A stretch of DNA of 64,000 bases from Paenibacillus illinoisensis NBRC 15959 (GTDB lineage: Bacteria; Bacillota; Bacilli; Paenibacillales; Paenibacillaceae): the NCBI RefSeq assembly GCF_004000925.1, contig NZ_BIME01000001.1, positions 372,001 through 436,000 on the forward strand. Direction: 5' to 3'. Below, in pieces: positions 27,533 to 36,636 of the stretch. The first letter of the stretch is position 1. Each line of letters begins with the position of its first letter. Position numbers and translations under genes: made by a program. A model generated the notes under the pieces. It was given only the letters and a program-made list of their open reading frames with translations, ran no database searches and was not told where the DNA came from.

Positions 27533-27619
27533 GTGACATCCTCCCATGGAACAAATGACGTAACCATTCTTTCTCGAATAGTTAACGTTATTTGACCATT
27601 GAAAGTTGGCACTTCACAT

Positions 27620-27648
27620 AAAAAAACGCTGGAATGGTTACCAACGTT
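27620..27648 (-). terminator. Terminator of the ureohydrolase/Dpp/MFS operon
   Basis: On the minus strand AACGTTGG, loop TAACCATT, CCAGCGTT form an 8-bp stem with one G-T pair, followed by seven T. It lies 43 bp after the MFS stop and marks the end of the seven-gene operon. Confidence 0.85.
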
Positions 27649-27691
27649 ATAGCTATGTTTTACCTGGATTGACTGCTATCTGTAATGTCAT

Positions 27692-29017
27692 TTACTTGTT
27701 TATCGTTCTTGTCATAAGCGAAAAGCCTTCCACACGTTCTTCTTTTTTATTCAAATTGGAATGGACATAGAACATCAACAGCGCTGCAAAGGACGACATG
27801 GTTCCCAAAAAGATGACTGGCACGATCCCCCACCAATCATAGACATTTCCAAACATCAGAGGACCAATCATTCGGCCAATATTCGCAAATCCACCTGCAA
27901 GCCCCATGTAAAAAGGTGCGTTCACCCCCGTTCGCTCGGACAGGAATGTAGGAATGGTGGGTAGTAACATCATTTCTCCAAGGGTAGCAAGAATCATGCC
28001 CAGCACCAGGTAAATGTAATGCTCGTGAAAAAACAAAATGAAAGTAAACGCCGAAACTGAGAACAAAGCACTCACAAACATCTGCCTGACGATACTTGGC
28101 GCAAATCGCTGCTTGATCCATGAAGTAAAAGGCTGCCCCAGCAAGATAACCAATCCATTGATCGTCCAGAGCAAACTGTAAAACTTGAGGTCCATTCCCT
28201 GCTCATTAATATACGGAGCAATGCCCGTAGACCATAGTGAGAATGAAATCCAGAAGAACATGGCTCCCAATGAGAGAAATAGATAAATGCTTACATTTTT
28301 CAGCAAATTATTTCGATTCGCATGCATATCGTTGAATGCCGTTTCGTTTTTCCCTTCTATTTTATTTTGGTCAGATCCATGTTCTAAATTCATTGATTTA
28401 TACGAATCTAACTGGCTTGGCAGACGCATGAACAGCAATAGAAAGACAGCAAATAATAAAGTGGTTGTTCCCGTAAATAGATATGTCAGCGTAAAGGAGA
28501 TCGACGCAATCAATCCGCCAACCATCGCGCCGATCGACAGGCCGAAATTGTTACAAACATACATCAGATTGTAGAGTGTTCTGCGGTGCTCTTTCCAGCG
28601 AAAACCCACATAAGCATTCAATGAAGGCAGAGCAATCCCGTTTACGAATCCAAGCACGCAAATGAAAACAATATACGCGGGCCAACTGTCGGTCATGGCT
28701 ATTGCAAATAACATAGTGGCGGAAATCAGGAAAGATCCGGTAATCAGAACCTTCGGACCCAAACGATAATATAGATTCCCCCCTACCAGTTCCCCGAAAA
28801 CACTGCACAGTGCTTGATAAAGAACGATTAACCCAGCTTCTCCATACGATCTCCCCATTACGTTGTGCACATACAATGTAGTCAATGGCCACATGATGGC
28901 CTTGCCCGTAGAATTTACGAAGCTCGCGGCGATAAATAGCAGCGCATCCTTGGGATAGTTCCGAAGATGCTTTAATTGGTTCCAAGACGATAGCTTGGAA
29001 ATTAACGTTCTGTTCAT
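27692..29017 (-). CDS. MFS transporter, last gene of the ureohydrolase operon
   Basis: 441 residues with about twelve membrane helices of the MFS_1 type. Motif A-like residues appear as GGNLYYRLGPKVLI near 78. It starts only 12 bp after the DppC-like permease stop, and a terminator follows it, so it belongs to the same transcript as the importer and ureohydrolase. A role in exporting a product or toxic analogue of the imported compound is plausible but inferred. The substrate cannot be read from the sequence. Confidence 0.88.
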   Translation of the reverse strand: MNRTLISKLSSWNQLKHLRNYPKDALLFIAASFVNSTGKAIMWPLTTLYVHNVMGRSYGEAGLIVLYQALCSVFGELVGGNLYYRLGPKVLITGSFLISATMLFAIAMTDSWPAYIVFICVLGFVNGIALPSLNAYVGFRWKEHRRTLYNLMYVCNNFGLSIGAMVGGLIASISFTLTYLFTGTTTLLFAVFLLLFMRLPSQLDSYKSMNLEHGSDQNKIEGKNETAFNDMHANRNNLLKNVSIYLFLSLGAMFFWISFSLWSTGIAPYINEQGMDLKFYSLLWTINGLVILLGQPFTSWIKQRFAPSIVRQMFVSALFSVSAFTFILFFHEHYIYLVLGMILATLGEMMLLPTIPTFLSERTGVNAPFYMGLAGGFANIGRMIGPLMFGNVYDWWGIVPVIFLGTMSSFAALLMFYVHSNLNKKEERVEGFSLMTRTINK

Positions 29018-29029
29018 GTTCCCTCTTCT

Positions 29030-29965
29030 CTATGCGCTGGTCCTGCGAGGATCCATTGCATCACGAATACCATCACCGATAAAATTGATGGATAAAACCG
29101 ACAGAATAATGATTAGTCCTGGTGGAATCCATAGCCAAGGCTGACTCGTCAGAGCCGTAATGGATTGTGCCGCATTGAGCATATTACCCCAACTGGCGGT
29201 TGGCGGCTGAACACCCATTCCCAAAAAACTCAACGAAGATTCGGACAGGATGGCGGCCGCAGCACCAAATGTGGCATTGACCAAGATTGGCCCCAGAGCA
29301 TTCGGCAAAATATGTCCAAAAATCAGGCGGAAAGAACCGAATCCCAGCGCCTGTCCTGCCTTTACAAACTCCGTTTGCCGAAGAGTTAGTACGCTGCCCC
29401 TTACCAGGCGGGCAACCGCAGGCCAACCCAGCAGGGCCAGTACGATGATAATGTTGGACAACCCTGTGCCAAGTACGGTAACCAGCACGAGAATCACCAT
29501 CAAGCTTGGAAAAGACATAAACACATCGATGATACGATTAATTAACATATCTACCCATCCACCGACATAGCCAGCAACGGCCCCTACAACCGTTCCTACA
29601 CACACGTAGAGCAAAACTGTAACTACACCTACAGCAAGAGATACTCGAGTCGCATAGATTAGTCTGCTCAAAACATCCCGCCCCACCTGATCCGTACCCA
29701 GCCAATGCTGACTGGAAGGCGACGCGGCAAAGGCACCCGTAATTTCATTGGGATCATAAGGAGCAATCCATGGTGCCAACACACTGACCAGGATTAGAAA
29801 TCCAAGTACGATCAGCCCGGCTACCGCAAGCTTGTGTTGGGCAAAGCGCTGACCGATCATTTTCCAATAACTTTCACGTTCAAAACCTGGCGTAATGGTT
29901 GCCCCAGAACCCGCAACCAGGTCAGGAGAAGCAGCTGTACCAGACTCCAGTTTTAGCGATGGCAT
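29030..29965 (-). CDS. Peptide/nickel-type ABC permease, DppC/OppC-like
   Basis: 311 residues. An N-terminal OppC_N segment is followed by the binding-protein-dependent permease domain with about six helices. WLGTDQVGRDVLSRLIYATRVS (near 85-110, read in two pieces) and the EAA-type loop GQALGFGSFRLIFGHILPNALGPI near 215 identify the DppC group. The ATG at 29965 follows AAAGGAG. It forms the channel with the DppB-like protein encoded just upstream. Confidence 0.93.
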   Translation of the reverse strand: MPSLKLESGTAASPDLVAGSGATITPGFERESYWKMIGQRFAQHKLAVAGLIVLGFLILVSVLAPWIAPYDPNEITGAFAASPSSQHWLGTDQVGRDVLSRLIYATRVSLAVGVVTVLLYVCVGTVVGAVAGYVGGWVDMLINRIIDVFMSFPSLMVILVLVTVLGTGLSNIIIVLALLGWPAVARLVRGSVLTLRQTEFVKAGQALGFGSFRLIFGHILPNALGPILVNATFGAAAAILSESSLSFLGMGVQPPTASWGNMLNAAQSITALTSQPWLWIPPGLIIILSVLSINFIGDGIRDAMDPRRTSA

Positions 29966-29982
29966 AATGCGCGCTCCTTTCA

Positions 29983-30933
29983 TTAGCTGTATTTAATTCG
30001 AGGATCCACAACTGCATACATCAGATCAGACCACAGATTGGCAGCCAGTACAGATAGGGCTGCAAGCATGTTTACACCCATAAGTAACGGAAAGTCACGT
30101 GAAAAGATGGCCTGAATCGTCAAGTGTCCCATACCGTTCCATTGAAAGATGCTTTCCGTAATAACAGCCCCCCCAATTAAGACTGGTATATCAAGGCCAG
30201 CAATCGTAATCAGTGGGATAAGTGCATTTTTCAACGCATGCTTATGAATCACAATAAACTCTCTGACTCCCTTGGCTCTTGCGGTTCGCAGATACTCTTG
30301 TCCAAGCACTTCAATAACACTCGCACGAACATAACGAATCATGCCGCCAGAGATGGAAGTTCCAAGCGTTATTGTAGGCAGGATCAAGTGGATCAGGGTA
30401 TCCACAATTCCAGTGTCCCCCCCCATCGTGCTCATGCCTCCTGTCGGAAGTACACCCAAAAGAACGCCGAAGATATATATGAGGCCCAAGCCCAGAAAAA
30501 AATTCGGAATGGAAACACCCAGTAATGAAGAGGTTGACATCAAATAATCAAACTTGGAGCCCGATCTCACAGCACAGTAAATACCAATGGGGATGGCAAT
30601 CAGATACCCAAACAAAATCGATGCTCCGACCAGCAGTAAAGTGGGTCCTATTCGTTCGGCGATAAGACTGGTCACAGGTTGGAAGGAACTGAACGAATGT
30701 CCCAGATCACCCTGCACCAAATTCACAAGCCATTTCCAGTACCGGATCATAAAGGGGTCATTTAACCCCAGGGCTTCTCTCCTTAGTTGCTTGTCCTCTT
30801 CACTCACATCCGGATTCACATACATGTCCACTGGATCTCCTGGAGCCAGATTAATCAGAACAAAATTTAGAAATGTTACTCCAAACAGTACCGGAATGGC
30901 GATTAATAGTCTCCGAAGTACATAATTCAACAT
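29983..30933 (-). CDS. Peptide/nickel-type ABC permease, DppB/OppB-like
   Basis: 316 residues with six membrane helices. The N-terminus MLNYVLRRLLIAIPVLFGVT and INLAPGDPVDMY are classical for DppB. The loop EYLRTARAKGVREFIVIHKHALKNALIPL (near 215-240) is the ATPase-docking region. It lies between the two ATPase genes and the DppC-like gene in one operon with short gaps. Confidence 0.93.
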   Translation of the reverse strand: MLNYVLRRLLIAIPVLFGVTFLNFVLINLAPGDPVDMYVNPDVSEEDKQLRREALGLNDPFMIRYWKWLVNLVQGDLGHSFSSFQPVTSLIAERIGPTLLLVGASILFGYLIAIPIGIYCAVRSGSKFDYLMSTSSLLGVSIPNFFLGLGLIYIFGVLLGVLPTGGMSTMGGDTGIVDTLIHLILPTITLGTSISGGMIRYVRASVIEVLGQEYLRTARAKGVREFIVIHKHALKNALIPLITIAGLDIPVLIGGAVITESIFQWNGMGHLTIQAIFSRDFPLLMGVNMLAALSVLAANLWSDLMYAVVDPRIKYS

Positions 30934-30968
30934 AAAAGGCCCCCTCTCTCCATACGTGATTAAAATGT

Positions 30969-31982
30969 TTATCCAAGCGGATTATGGCAAGCATACAAGT
31001 GCCCTGTGCGGAATGTTTCCTCGGTGAGGAGTGGCTCCTCCTGCTTACATTTGGTACTGGCGAGCGGACACCGGGTATGGAAACGACAGCCTTGCGGAGG
31101 CGATGCAGGACTTGGTACATCCCCTTCGAGAACTATTCGCTCCTTATTTCTCAAATGGGGGTTCGGAATGGGATAAGCATCAAGCAATGCTCGGGTATAA
31201 GGATGTCTTGGTGTGGAAAACAAGTTTTGAGCCGGACCGAGTTCCACCACTTTACCGAGATACATTACGGCAATGCGATTACTCATGTACTTAACGGAGC
31301 CAAGGCCGTGACCAATAAACAGGTACGTTAAATTGAACTCCCGCTGTAACTCTTTAAGCAGATTCAGAATTTGAGCCTGGATGGAAACATCCAGTGCCGA
31401 AACGGGCTCATCACATATAATGAGCTTGGGCTTTAACGCTACCGCCCGTGCGATCCCGATACGCTGACGCTGACCTCCAGAAAACTCATGCGGATATTTC
31501 CCTAAACTTTGGGCTGATAATCCCACAATCTCCATTAACTGTGCAGCTTGTTGCAAAGCATCAGCTTCTGACATGCCTCTTAATACGTGAAGAGGTTCCG
31601 TAATGAGATCAACTATCCGCTTTCTGGGATTCAACGATGAATAGGGATCCTGGAATATCATTTGGATGTCCCTGCGTAACGTTCTCATCTCTGTGTTGGA
31701 CACTTGGGTCAGATCTTTTCCCTCAAACAGCACTTTGCCTGAAGTAACTTCCTCCAGACCAATAATGCTGCGCCCAAGTGTCGACTTGCCACAGCCTGAT
31801 TCCCCAACCAAGCCAACCGTTTCTCCGGGGTAGACCTGCAGGTTTATTCCATCTACTGCTTTGATCTGACCAACTGTTTTGGAGAATATCCCCTTTTGAA
31901 TGGGATAATGCTTATGAATCTCTTCAAGCCGCAGTAACGGTTGATCGGCGATTTCATCTATTGGCATCCGCATCGTTGACAT
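30969..31982 (-). CDS. Oligopeptide/dipeptide-type ABC ATPase, DppF/OppF-like
   Basis: 337 residues. Walker A GLVGESGCGKSTLGR (about 54), Q-loop FQDPYSSLNPRK, signature FSGGQRQRIGIARAV (about 165), Walker B LIICDEPVSALDVSIQ, and H in LFIGHGLGSV, where the usual residue pair is HD. The C-terminal oligo_HPY region with CRFHTRCPLASTKCKQEEP (iron-sulfur-type cysteines) is present. Start ATG follows GGGGGAG. It forms a heterodimer with the DppD-like ATPase. Confidence 0.93.
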   Translation of the reverse strand: MSTMRMPIDEIADQPLLRLEEIHKHYPIQKGIFSKTVGQIKAVDGINLQVYPGETVGLVGESGCGKSTLGRSIIGLEEVTSGKVLFEGKDLTQVSNTEMRTLRRDIQMIFQDPYSSLNPRKRIVDLITEPLHVLRGMSEADALQQAAQLMEIVGLSAQSLGKYPHEFSGGQRQRIGIARAVALKPKLIICDEPVSALDVSIQAQILNLLKELQREFNLTYLFIGHGLGSVKYMSNRIAVMYLGKVVELGPAQNLFSTPRHPYTRALLDAYPIPNPHLRNKERIVLEGDVPSPASPPQGCRFHTRCPLASTKCKQEEPLLTEETFRTGHLYACHNPLG

Positions 31983-32014
31983 CGTATCTCCCCCTTTTCA
32001 TGTAGGTTCAAGTT

Positions 32015-32974
32015 TCACGCCGGAAACCAGCAGCGTACTTTGTGCGCTTCGCGAATCTCTGTCAATGGCGGAGGTGTATGACATTGGGCTGTTGCCCTGC
32101 TGCAGCGTTCCTTGAATCTGCAGCCACAAGGCATGGATTGAAGTGAAGGAACAGCACCGGGGATGGAACGCAGTTCGGTGTCTTCAATTTCGATATGAGG
32201 AATGGATTCCATAAGTCCGATGGTATACGGATGTTCGGGATGATCAAAAAGCTCATACACTTCTGCCTCCTCCACGACCTGGCCTGCATACATTACAATA
32301 ATGCGATCTGCCATTTCGGCCACTACACCAAGGTCGTGGGTGATTAACATAATTGAAGTCCCCGTTTCCTCCCGAATTTGCTTCATTAAACTCAGAATCT
32401 GGGCCTGTATCGTTACATCGAGTGCTGTCGTCGGCTCATCAGCAATTAGAAGTTTCGGCCTGCATGCCAGTGCCATGGCAATCATGACACGCTGCTTCAT
32501 TCCACCGGATAACGTATGGGGATATTGGCCAAGCAGCTGTTCTGCCCTTGGAAAACCCACCTGTTTTAACAGGGTAACCGCATACTGTTTCGCTTCTTTC
32601 GCCCTCATCCCCAGATGCAGTCGAATGGTCTCCGTCAACTGATTGCCGATGGTAAATACCGGATTGAGGGAAGACATCGGATCCTGAAAAATCATGGAGA
32701 TCTCTTTGCCGCGAAGTTTGACGAGTTCTTGTTCAGGAAGCTCAGCCAGATCCTTTCCATCAAATCGTATGGAACCACTGCTGATATAACCACTACGTCC
32801 AAGCAAACGCAGGATGGATAACGAGGTGACACTCTTACCGCAACCTGATTCTCCTACAATACAGAGTGTCTCTCCTGCTTTTAACGAGAAGCTCACATCA
32901 TCCACCGATGTCACTTCACCTTGACGGGTACGGAAATTGGTCCTCAGATGACGAATTTCAAGCAAATCATTCAT
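32015..32974 (-). CDS. Oligopeptide/dipeptide-type ABC ATPase, DppD/OppD-like
   Basis: 319 residues. Walker A CIVGESGCGKSVTSLS, Q-loop FQDPMSSLNPVF, signature LSGGMKQRVMIAMAL, Walker B LLIADEPTTALDVTIQ, H-loop LITHDLGVVAEMADR. The C-terminal cysteine cluster CGCRFKERCSRATAQC matches the DppD family. The ATG at 32974 follows CGGAGG. It is the first ATPase in the operon after the binding protein. Confidence 0.93.
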   Translation of the reverse strand: MNDLLEIRHLRTNFRTRQGEVTSVDDVSFSLKAGETLCIVGESGCGKSVTSLSILRLLGRSGYISSGSIRFDGKDLAELPEQELVKLRGKEISMIFQDPMSSLNPVFTIGNQLTETIRLHLGMRAKEAKQYAVTLLKQVGFPRAEQLLGQYPHTLSGGMKQRVMIAMALACRPKLLIADEPTTALDVTIQAQILSLMKQIREETGTSIMLITHDLGVVAEMADRIIVMYAGQVVEEAEVYELFDHPEHPYTIGLMESIPHIEIEDTELRSIPGAVPSLQSMPCGCRFKERCSRATAQCHTPPPLTEIREAHKVRCWFPA

Positions 32975-32994
32975 ACCTGTTCCTCCGATTTAAT

Positions 32995-34635
32995 TTATTT
33001 GCGCTCCCACTGGTTAACGTCATAATGCATACCATCCACTACGCCACCTCTCCCAGCTATCTGCTGTGAGATCGCGATCAGATTAAATTCGGAGTATACC
33101 GTTATCAACGGTACGTCTTCCTGAATCATATTTTGCAGCTTGTTGTAGATCTCTTCACGCTTGGCTGAATCTGTCTCTGCCATACCGGCATCGAATAATT
33201 CATCCACATCAGGATTGTTGTAACGCATATCGTTAAGTGCTGCCGTGGAGCGATATACGGTTGCTGGGCCATCAGGGTCCATGATGCTGCCAAAGCTGCT
33301 TAGCACAAGATCAAATTCACCTGCAACCAGCTTGGATACCGTCGTCGGGAAATCATAGTTAACCTGATTCACCTGGAGTCCGATAGCTTGAAAATTTTGC
33401 TGAATGATATTGCCTGCCATCTCTCGTGTGCGGTCACCGGTAGGGACAATCAACTCAATCGGGCGCTTCATATCGAACCCTGATTCTGCGAGCATTTGTT
33501 TGGCTTTCTCAGGATCATAGGCATAACTGATAATATTGTCATCATGATACGGATGACTGTTGGCATACGGCCCATCCTGCAATTCACCTGTGCCAGGCAT
33601 CAGCTGTTCGACAATCATCTGCCGGTTAATTGCATAGGCCAGTGCTTGTCTTACTTTCTTGTCCTGAAAGCGTTCCGTATTAATCTCAATCGAGTTATAT
33701 CTTCGGGTCTGTTCTTCCTTGGTCGTTAATCCCTGAATGGATTTTACGGTCTGCCATTCGGAAGCTGGAATATTCCCAACCCCTTGTGCCGCATTCATGT
33801 CCAGCTCTCCTGATTGTAGCTGTGCAACCATATTGGAGGCAGGCATGATTTTGATAAATACCTTATCAATCTTCGGGGCTCCCCGGTAATATTCCGGATT
33901 GGCAGCGAGCTCAACATAGGATTTATTCTCATATTTCACAAAAGTATATGGACCTGAAGTTACATTGGGGCTTCGCCAGAATGGGTTCTGGTTCAGTTCA
34001 GCAGGATTAACATTTTGCAGCACATGTTTGGGGACAATCAATACATCGGAGAAGCGTTCATAGACCAGATTGGGATCCACCGGCGTTTTGGTTCGAATCT
34101 CAAGATGTTTATCATCGATCACCTTGATTGAGTCCAGTCCATCAGAACCTTCGGGAAGTGTTCCTTTGTCATTCAATCCGTCCAGGGAGTATATGGCGCT
34201 GCGTTGTGTCGTAATCGTTTGGGGATTGGCGATCAGGTTGATCGTAAATTCAATATCCTCTGCAGTAATAGGTGTACCATCTGTCCAGTTCGCATCCGGA
34301 TGAATTGCAATGCGGAACGTTTGGTTATCATCCGTCTCAAAGGATTCTGCAAGCTGCATTTCGAATTGAAGTGGGCCTGTTGTCTTGATCAGACTATCGA
34401 AGAAATATCGGTAGGTGAATACAGCACCGCTTGATCCACTTCCGTCCGAATCGATCGGATTGAACATTAGAGGCGGGTTCGTAATGCCAATAGTCAACTG
34501 ATTTGCCTGAATATTGTTACCATTAGCCGCACTAGCCGATGTCCCTGAGCCTTGTCCTGCTGAACCGCAACCCGTGATAAGCATTATGGCGAACATTGGA
34601 AACAACAATGTCCTCTTTAAGCATGTTTTTTTCAT
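32995..34635 (-). CDS. Oligopeptide-type substrate-binding lipoprotein (DppE/OppA family)
   Basis: 546 residues. A lipoprotein signal (MFAIMLITGCGSAG, lipid-anchored Cys near 23) is followed by a family-5 extracellular solute-binding fold. Family marks include RIAIHPDANWTDGTPITAEDIEFTI in two stretches and RQALAYAINRQMIVEQ. It lies 64 bp downstream of ureohydrolase 1 and leads the importer genes. Family members bind peptides, but also nickel, opines and other cations. Given the ureohydrolase, a guanidino compound or an arginine-containing peptide is a reasonable guess. Confidence 0.92.
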   Translation of the reverse strand: MKKTCLKRTLLFPMFAIMLITGCGSAGQGSGTSASAANGNNIQANQLTIGITNPPLMFNPIDSDGSGSSGAVFTYRYFFDSLIKTTGPLQFEMQLAESFETDDNQTFRIAIHPDANWTDGTPITAEDIEFTINLIANPQTITTQRSAIYSLDGLNDKGTLPEGSDGLDSIKVIDDKHLEIRTKTPVDPNLVYERFSDVLIVPKHVLQNVNPAELNQNPFWRSPNVTSGPYTFVKYENKSYVELAANPEYYRGAPKIDKVFIKIMPASNMVAQLQSGELDMNAAQGVGNIPASEWQTVKSIQGLTTKEEQTRRYNSIEINTERFQDKKVRQALAYAINRQMIVEQLMPGTGELQDGPYANSHPYHDDNIISYAYDPEKAKQMLAESGFDMKRPIELIVPTGDRTREMAGNIIQQNFQAIGLQVNQVNYDFPTTVSKLVAGEFDLVLSSFGSIMDPDGPATVYRSTAALNDMRYNNPDVDELFDAGMAETDSAKREEIYNKLQNMIQEDVPLITVYSEFNLIAISQQIAGRGGVVDGMHYDVNQWERK

Positions 34636-34699
34636 ATAAACAATTCCCCCCTTATGTTTTAAATCACCATTCTTCTGTAACCTAAATGTTCATTCAAGG

Positions 34700-35680
34700 T
34701 TAGAATGCTGCTTCAGCAGTCTCTGCCACATTCATGTCCATTCTGCGCTTCACAGCAAGCAAGCTTACAAACTCAAATGCAATATTTGCTGCATTTAGTG
34801 CTGTGACATCGCTTGGGTCGCGATCCGGTAGCACCTCCACCAAATCAAATCCGATAAAATCAATACCTGCCAAACCCCGAAGCATTTTCTGTGCTTCGTA
34901 GGTCGTAAAGCCACCAACCTCCGGTGTCCCTGTCCCAGGTGCATAAACCGGGTCCAGAAAATCAATGTCAAAGGTTAGAAATACCGGACGATCTCCCACA
35001 CGCTCCTTAACCTTTTGACACAATTCAGGGATGGCAAGCTCCCTCACATCGTCGGTTGTCATCACTTCAAACCCCATAGCTCGTGCCTCATCCAGAGCTC
35101 CAGCACGATAGGTTGTTCCTCGCATACCCATTTGAATGGAGTGATGCGGATCAATGAGTCCTTCATCGACGGCGTAACTGAAAACCGCTCCATGGGACCA
35201 CATTCGTTCAGGATCTTTGGCACGTCCTGTATCCGAATGGGAATCATAATGTACAAGACATACCGGACCATATTTGCGAGCAGCCGCCCTTAGATGCGGT
35301 AGAGATATGGAGTGGTCACCGCCCAATAGAACAGGAACGACTCCCGCCTCAAATACCGGTGTTAATTGTTCTTCAATCGCTTGATAGGATTGTTCAATAT
35401 ATCCCGGATGTACGAGAAGATCGCCGAAATCGATGCCTGATAAGAATTCAGAAATATCGATCTGATGAACAGGGGATATTGGCCGAATTCGCTGTGACAT
35501 CGCGCGAATGGAAGCTGGACCGAAACGAGCACCAATGCCGTAGCTTACACCTGTATCAAAGGGGACCCCTATGACTGCAAAATCAACATCTTCCAGTGTT
35601 TGTACATATGGCAAATGCATAAAAGTATGGATGCCGGAATAAAGAGGCTTCCCCATGTCGATCTGTGGACGATATTTCAT
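34700..35680 (-). CDS. Ureohydrolase (agmatinase/arginase family) 1
   Basis: 326 residues. It should hydrolyse a guanidino group to urea plus an amine using a two-metal site. All metal ligands are visible: LLGGDHSISL (His near 121), HYDSHSD (near 145) and FDIDFLDP (near 229). FAPGTGTPEVGGF-type VYAPGTGTPEVGGFT is family-typical. Agmatine, guanidinobutyrate and free guanidine are all known substrates in this family and cannot be distinguished here. The gene opens the importer operon and sits behind a leader with an intrinsic terminator. It is paralogous to the gene at 36637. Confidence 0.9.
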   Translation of the reverse strand: MKYRPQIDMGKPLYSGIHTFMHLPYVQTLEDVDFAVIGVPFDTGVSYGIGARFGPASIRAMSQRIRPISPVHQIDISEFLSGIDFGDLLVHPGYIEQSYQAIEEQLTPVFEAGVVPVLLGGDHSISLPHLRAAARKYGPVCLVHYDSHSDTGRAKDPERMWSHGAVFSYAVDEGLIDPHHSIQMGMRGTTYRAGALDEARAMGFEVMTTDDVRELAIPELCQKVKERVGDRPVFLTFDIDFLDPVYAPGTGTPEVGGFTTYEAQKMLRGLAGIDFIGFDLVEVLPDRDPSDVTALNAANIAFEFVSLLAVKRRMDMNVAETAEAAF

Positions 35681-35722
35681 GTTTGATCTCTCCCTTTGTT
35701 TAATAGTTCAGGTTCAAAAAAC

Positions 35723-35811
35723 ACAAAAAGAGGCCGCTTATGAATAAGCGGCCTCTTTGCCATAGACAGCGATCCTCCAGATAGAGGATGCTGTTTGTAT
35801 GCAGTTGTGTA
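35723..35811 (-). promoter_or_regulatory. Leader attenuator of ureohydrolase 1 (candidate ANTAR target)
   Basis: From the predicted transcript start near 35811 the minus-strand RNA holds a TGCATA box (35798-35803), hairpin P1 (35766-35794, six-base loop), then hairpin P2 GGC-AAAGAG-GCC (35750-35761). P2 shares bases with the upstream arm of a perfect 14-bp terminator (35727-35758, loop of 4) that ends in a T run. P2 and the terminator cannot form together. ANTAR proteins are known to stabilise paired hexaloop hairpins (A at 1, G at 4) that prevent a terminator. P2's loop fits that rule, but P1's loop (TATCTG) does not. Confidence 0.7.
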
Positions 35812-35817
35812 ATGCCA

Positions 35818-35846
35818 ATTATAGAAACAGCTATAATTAATGTCAA
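35818..35846 (-). promoter_or_regulatory. Sigma-A promoter of the ureohydrolase 1 operon
   Basis: On the minus strand TTGACA (35841-35846), a 17-bp spacer and TATAAT (35818-35823) form a perfect consensus promoter. Such strength fits control after initiation, at the leader terminator. Confidence 0.88.
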
Positions 35847-35916
35847 TATATTTGACACAAATTCTCGAATAAAAGATTTTACACGGTGATGGCGTTATGT
35901 TATATCACTTGCTCTG

Positions 35917-35945
35917 TTGACTTTTGTCGGGATGTATTATATAAA
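35917..35945 (+). promoter_or_regulatory. Promoter of the ANTAR gene
   Basis: TTGACT, 17 bp, TATAAA, ending 80 bp before the ANTAR start codon. It is divergent from, and about 70 bp away from, the ureohydrolase 1 promoter. Confidence 0.7.
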
Positions 35946-36024
35946 TTAACATTAATCAGGCATGTACAACCAGTTCATACACGAAGGTATTGCTCAATTC
36001 CGACTTCGAGGTGATGGGTAAATT

Positions 36025-36573
36025 ATGAAACCAAGATTATTGCATGTTCATGATATCCCGACTACAAAATGTCGAGTTGATGTCAAATTCAACGAATTAG
36101 GTTATCGGGTTGAGTCAATTGAGGCTGAATGTATGAGTCAACTTACAAAGAGCAGGTTTGAAATGATTATTTTGGATGTTCCCGCATGTCGACTGAAGAA
36201 ATGGCTCTATTCTGCCAGCAACTTGTTCTCATTCCCCATCCTTTGGTGGTGTGACGAACGCAAACCTGCCACTACCGCTCCTCATGAGAAGCTCGACGGT
36301 GTATTATGTTCTGGGATGAATGACAATGAACTTCAATGGTCTTTGTTGATTGGTCTTAAAAATTACCAAACCCGTGTTCATTTGGAACGGGAATATCGTT
36401 TCTTATCCACCAAACTGGAAGAAATCAAACGAGTGGAGTGTGCCAAAATATCCCTTAGCAAGCAGAAAAACATCAGTGAAACCAAAGCCTATGAGTGGAT
36501 GCGCACACAGGCCATGAACGAACGAAAGAAACTGGTTGACATTGCAGAAGCCGTGTTAACTGAAAATAAATAA
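36025..36573 (+). CDS. ANTAR-domain RNA-binding antiterminator with pseudo-receiver
   Basis: 182 residues. The C-terminus (about 125-180) is a clear ANTAR domain: LSTKLEEIKRVECAKISLS, then ISETKAYEWMRTQAMNERKK and LVDIAEAVL, closely like AmiR/NasR. The N-terminal 115 residues have receiver-like length with one Asp in MIILDVPACR but no N-terminal acidic pair, so control by phosphorylation is doubtful, as in AmiR. A coiled-coil stretch links the two. It lies between two ureohydrolase genes whose leaders contain terminators, which makes those leaders its probable targets. Start ATG follows GAGGTGATGGG. Confidence 0.88.
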   Translation: MKPRLLHVHDIPTTKCRVDVKFNELGYRVESIEAECMSQLTKSRFEMIILDVPACRLKKWLYSASNLFSFPILWWCDERKPATTAPHEKLDGVLCSGMNDNELQWSLLIGLKNYQTRVHLEREYRFLSTKLEEIKRVECAKISLSKQKNISETKAYEWMRTQAMNERKKLVDIAEAVLTENK

Positions 36574-36587
36574 TCATAAATATCATT

Positions 36588-36626
36588 AAGAAACCCTGCC
36601 TGTTGAACGGGCAAGGTTTCTTTTTC
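36588..36626. terminator. Bidirectional terminator between ANTAR and ureohydrolase 2 genes
   Basis: AAGAAACCCTGCC pairs with GGGCAAGGTTTCTT (one mismatch) across TGTTGAAC, followed by TTTTT. It is shared by the convergent genes ending at 36573 and 36637. Confidence 0.85.
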
Positions 36627-36636
36627 ATGTGTTATA

